Of a stretch of 64,000 nt of DNA, positions 60,941 to 64,000 are shown in pieces; the first letter of the stretch is position 1, and every line of letters starts with the position of its first letter. Source of the DNA: Trema orientale (Eukaryota; Streptophyta; Magnoliopsida; Rosales; Cannabaceae); the NCBI GenBank assembly GCA_002914845.1, contig JXTC01000044.1:509420-573419 (forward strand). Direction: 5' to 3'. The translations under genes were made by a program, and so were the position numbers. The notes beneath the pieces were generated by a model, which saw nothing but the letters and a program-made list of their open reading frames with translations, searched no databases and was not told the origin of the DNA.

Positions 60941-61435
60941 TTGTTTGGAAGAACTATATTGCGGATTCAGCAAGAAAACTCATTTGTCCAGTGCATCTGT
61001 AAGTAATGGAAGAGATAATTTAGAAAGAATAAAAACTTAGTTTATCACCTCCAATGTCCATCCCAATATAATATACCCTGGTTTTCTTTTTTATACTAAT
61101 AATAATATTATAGCGGATTAAACAATGAGACTAATTTGTCTCTATGTTTTTGTAATTACGTAGAAGAAGGTTCAGAAAAATAAATAAATAAAAAAATGAA
61201 AGGATAATTTATCTTTTAATTTCATTTTTAATCCCAAATCCACGTCAGTTTGTTCTTTCTATTTGTCCAAGGATAATTTGTGTGCTCCCTCTGAAAGGAA
61301 ACTGTGTGAATTAAGCACTATTAAGATACGAAAAAGCATATGATGTCCTTAGCTATCATTTTCTGTTGTTAAAGTTCTGAAAAACACTCTCACTCTTATA
61401 TGAAGATTCGCCAATTACCTCAAAAAGAAGATGAA
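60941..61435. other. Spacer between the two duplicated blocks
   Basis: AT-rich, no gene seen. It contains the junction of the tandem duplication. Confidence 0.45.
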
Positions 61436-61505
61436 CTGTCTTCACAAACAAAGCTGTCGAAATGGACTTACCATAACCTCATTGATTTGGTGTCTAAACA
61501 CTAAG
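61436..61505 (+). pseudogene. Duplicated 3' tip of the PPR gene
   Basis: It matches the PPR gene around GCTGTCTTCACA..GAGCTGTCGAAATG (57768-57790) joined directly to GGACTTACCATAACCTCATT and TGGTGTCTAAACAC (57897-57935). About 105 bp of the coding region in between is missing. The piece cannot encode anything useful; it marks the left edge of the second block. Confidence 0.8.
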
Positions 61506-61754
61506 GTATCAAGATACACTACTAGCTTGTTGAGAACATTGTCAATGCGAACTGCCTGTACACTTTCTTGCACCAGGCCTAAGATGGATACTCCTTTTGT
61601 ATGGAGAACCACAGATACGCTCATGCCGTGTGAACAATTGACAGATTGAAGCATAAATTTTAATGTGCTTTAGATTTCCCTGCACAAGTTCATGTAAGGC
61701 AAAATCTGCAGTTTGTGTTACTAACATTGAGATTTTTTTCCTGCATAGTAGACC

Positions 61755-62685
61755 CAGGCACGAAGCCAAGTAGGGGCTGGAGCCCCTACTGAAAGTTTGA
61801 AAAAAAATTATATACAACAACAAAAGAAAAAAAGTGTGTATAAGTAATAATCTCCCACTAAAAAACTTGATAGCTCACTCAAATACTTGTTATTGAATAT
61901 AAAAGACCATGAGATAAATTGATGGGCCTAGAAATTATGCCCAATACTTGTTGAATTTAAAAGTCTAAGAAGTCTGATGGGTTTGGACATGATGTCAAAG
62001 TGTGATGACCCGAAGTGTTGTGCTGATAGTTAAAACTTAAAAAAAAAAAAAACCAATAATATCACCAGGGGAAAATAACTCAAGACTCAGATTTAGCTCA
62101 CATCTAATAAAAACTGCGAATTAGATTAAAAAAAGAGGAAAAAAAAATCTTGTAAGTGTCCTCTTCTCTAAGAAAAGTGAAACCCTTTCTCTTTCTTCCT
62201 TCTTCTCCACTAAACACATTCAAATCTCAACCATTTTTCTTCTCCACTAAACATCTTTCTCAACCCTGCATTTCGGCTTTTGACAAGAAGAAATTAATCC
62301 ACCTTGTTAAGTATTATTCAGAAGATTATGCCATAGAGCTCATGATACTCGATGATCAACTCGAAATATATACTCTTGATGTAAATTTTTTTGCTTGAAG
62401 AGCATTGATGATCTTGCAAAGAAAATGATTGATATAAGAAAAACAAATGTATATCCATTAGTTTATCGGCTTGTGACGTTGATATTAATTTTACCAGTTG
62501 CTACTATTACTGTAGAAAGAGTATTATTTTTCTTGAATTTTATCAAGAATCAATTACGCAATAGAATGACTGATCAATTGATAAACGACAATTTTCTTGT
62601 ACATATGAAGAAAGTTATCTTTGATAATCTTATATATATATATATATATATAAGCCCGTTACAACAAATTCTGGCTTCGTCCCTA
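61755..62685 (+). mobile_element. Internally deleted hAT transposon
   Basis: Absent from the matching place in copy 1 of the block (about 58212), so the insertion is visible by comparison. Ends CAGGCACGAAGCCAAG and (reverse complement) TAGGGACGAAGCCAGA are inverted and of the plant hAT/TTF-type sort. Of the transposase only the C-terminal part remains. The 8-bp target duplication is not clear. Confidence 0.78.
62280..62640 (+). pseudogene. C-terminal hAT transposase remnant (dimerisation domain)
   Basis: KLIHLVKYYSEDY and LMILDDQLEIYTLDVNFF lead to a stop, followed by SIDDLAKKMIDIRKTNVYPL, VYRLVTLILILPVATITVER and NFIKNQLRNRMTDQLINDNF. This is the hAT C-terminal dimerisation region as in plant TTF-type zinc finger/ZMYM-like transposases, where LPVATxTVERxFSxMNxxKxxLRNRM is the usual block. 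The catalytic N-terminal portion is gone. Confidence 0.8.
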
Positions 62686-63936
62686 GTCTTTCGGATGGTA
62701 ACTTATGGTATACATAGAGACGATGCTGCGAACCTGTAGCAGGGCTGTTACACGGAACTAGCGAAAGCATGTTTCCGTATGTTGACATAAACTGGTCTGG
62801 AAGCATTACATTTCTTTTGGTTAGTTTGATGTTGAAAAAAAAAAAAAAAAGAAAGAAAAAGTGGCGTTAGTTCATTTGAGAACCGTAAGTTACGTAGAAG
62901 AAATTGTTTGCGTTTGCCAAAATTTTTTTACTGCTGTGATTCGTAGTTTTTGTAAAAGAAATAACATGCCAATTTTTTATTTATTTATTTTGTTTTGGTG
63001 GTAGTGCTAACAGTATATTATCTATGTCACTTTATGGTTTCTTGATCTGTTCCTTTCAGTGTCTAGGCTTGAAATCTCTTTCTTTAACTCCATATCATCA
63101 TGCTTTCTGCTCTAATTGCACCATCATCTTGCAACATCAGTAAAAGCCGCAGGCGTGTGAAGGAATCACCATGGAAGCACAAATAATCAACTTACATGTT
63201 TGCTTCTGATGGAACTTCCGAGCGGCGTTCGCCCTTTGCTAATTTGAACCTGAATTCGAGGAGAAGAACATAGGATCTTTGTGTCGGAAGCATGTAGAGT
63301 GATGAAACTGATTTTCAGCTCTTCGTAAGCATTCAGTGGGGACCAAATGTTATCTTCACCATTAACATAATCACTTAGAACTTCTAAAACTCGAAACTTA
63401 TGGTTAGAAATTTAAGTATCTTTTTCCATCTGTTAACAGTTATATTGGGTATCTTTCAATATTTGTAAAGCCCTGGTGGGAGTTATATATCATTTGATGC
63501 ATTCAGCACTTAAAAAATGATTAGTTTCTAAGATTCGTATATCTCTTGCTATCTCCTCTACATGTACCCTTCTCTGTTTTCCCTTCTATCATATTTGAGT
63601 TCTATCAAGTGACATCTCTCCTTGACATTCAAATTTATTCTTCCTTTTTTTATCAGTTAAATATGGATACAGAACTTTAAGCTGATTCCATGGGGTTTTA
63701 TCTTGTGAATGAAAATCATAAGATATCAAAATCAACAAAAGCAACGAACCAAGTTCATTCAGTGGAGTTCAAGACATTAATTACGGTTTTGAACAAATAA
63801 TTGGAGTCTTGCATGGTATCAACTCATACATTAAGGAGACAAAGTTCTCTATCCTGTAGCAATGATGAGGATACAACATCAACTAACTATACTACATATA
63901 TATGTGTGGGAGTATACACGTATATATATTGTTTTT

Positions 63937-64000
63937 TCAGGCAACAAGATGGTGCTGAGTAGGATGACCGGCAAAGGCTGCAGCAATAGAAATGAGACTA
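63937..64000 (-). CDS. Second F-box gene copy, C-terminal end only (cut by window)
   Basis: The minus strand ends SIAAAFAGHPTQHHLV(A) and TGA, matching the end of the F-box protein at 59599 (DAAFAGHPAQHHLVV). The gene continues beyond the right edge, so its integrity cannot be judged here. It may be the intact partner of the frameshifted copy. Confidence 0.75.
   Translation of the reverse strand, partial: SLISIAAAFAGHPTQHHLVA

Larger units (their letters stand above)
61506..63936. repeat. Intergenic copy 2 of the PPR/F-box spacer, with hAT insertion
   Basis: Collinear with 57948-59598 apart from small changes and the inserted element at 61755-62685. The two copies differ at many single positions and small indels, so the duplication is not very recent. 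Confidence 0.78.

Overview
The window is nuclear DNA from a flowering plant, very probably a eudicot. The genes have GT-AG introns and plant-only protein types (B3 domain, chloroplast-type PPR, plant C2H2/acidic protein, F-box with associated domain, defensin-like peptide). The spacers are very AT-rich and full of small plant transposons. There is no sign of operons, CRISPR, or bacterial or organellar genes. I cannot name the species.

Layout. 1-7.1 kb is AT-rich spacer with a probable SINE and an old MITE. 7.155-12.433 kb (+) is a five-exon gene for a 1163-residue acidic C2H2 zinc-finger protein. 12.4-21.6 kb is spacer holding several terminal-inverted-repeat elements, including a Pack-MULE-like element (17.84-19.70 kb) that carries a receptor-kinase fragment. 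21.61-21.98 kb (-) is a small single-B3 gene. 30.77-31.22 kb (+) is a two-exon secreted cysteine-rich, defensin-like gene missed by simple ORF reading. 32.2-36 kb is repeat-rich: an LTR fossil, an assembly gap, and arrays of GGTCAAGA-type and 70-bp repeats. 37.54-38.34 kb (-) is a ZCCHC10-type zinc-knuckle gene whose proximal promoter received a MITE. 39.43-41.55 kb is a Mutator-like element (MULE) that keeps only the N-terminal part of its transposase. 43.5-48.4 kb (-) is a ten-exon WD40 gene of the DSE1/TANMEI (ASTRA-associated protein 1) type. It is broken and lacks its C-terminal part, and its introns are full of palindromic MITEs. 48.64-54.92 kb is a 6.28-kb MULE with a perfect 9-bp target duplication. 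It contains host gene pieces, an LTR, a Tourist MITE and a 1.77-kb giant foldback MULE. 55.58-57.95 kb (+) is a two-exon chloroplast-type PPR gene. 59.6-60.85 kb (-) is an F-box gene with a frameshift. 61.44-64 kb is a second, tandem copy of the PPR 3' end, spacer and F-box block, interrupted by a deleted hAT element and cut by the window edge.

The strongest theme is Mutator-superfamily activity. Seven elements of at least five end families carry perfect 9-bp target duplications: 13374, 17836, 22364, 38993, 39432, 45844 and 48636. One family has two related forms in this window. One form carries transposase pieces and a subterminal cluster of TCGAAA motifs. The other is a noncoding foldback made almost wholly of inverted TCGAAA/TTTCGA arrays. 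The host genes are unrelated to one another and do not form a pathway. Their shared story is how insertions have changed promoters (ZCCHC10 type), introns (WD40 gene) and duplicated blocks (PPR/F-box).
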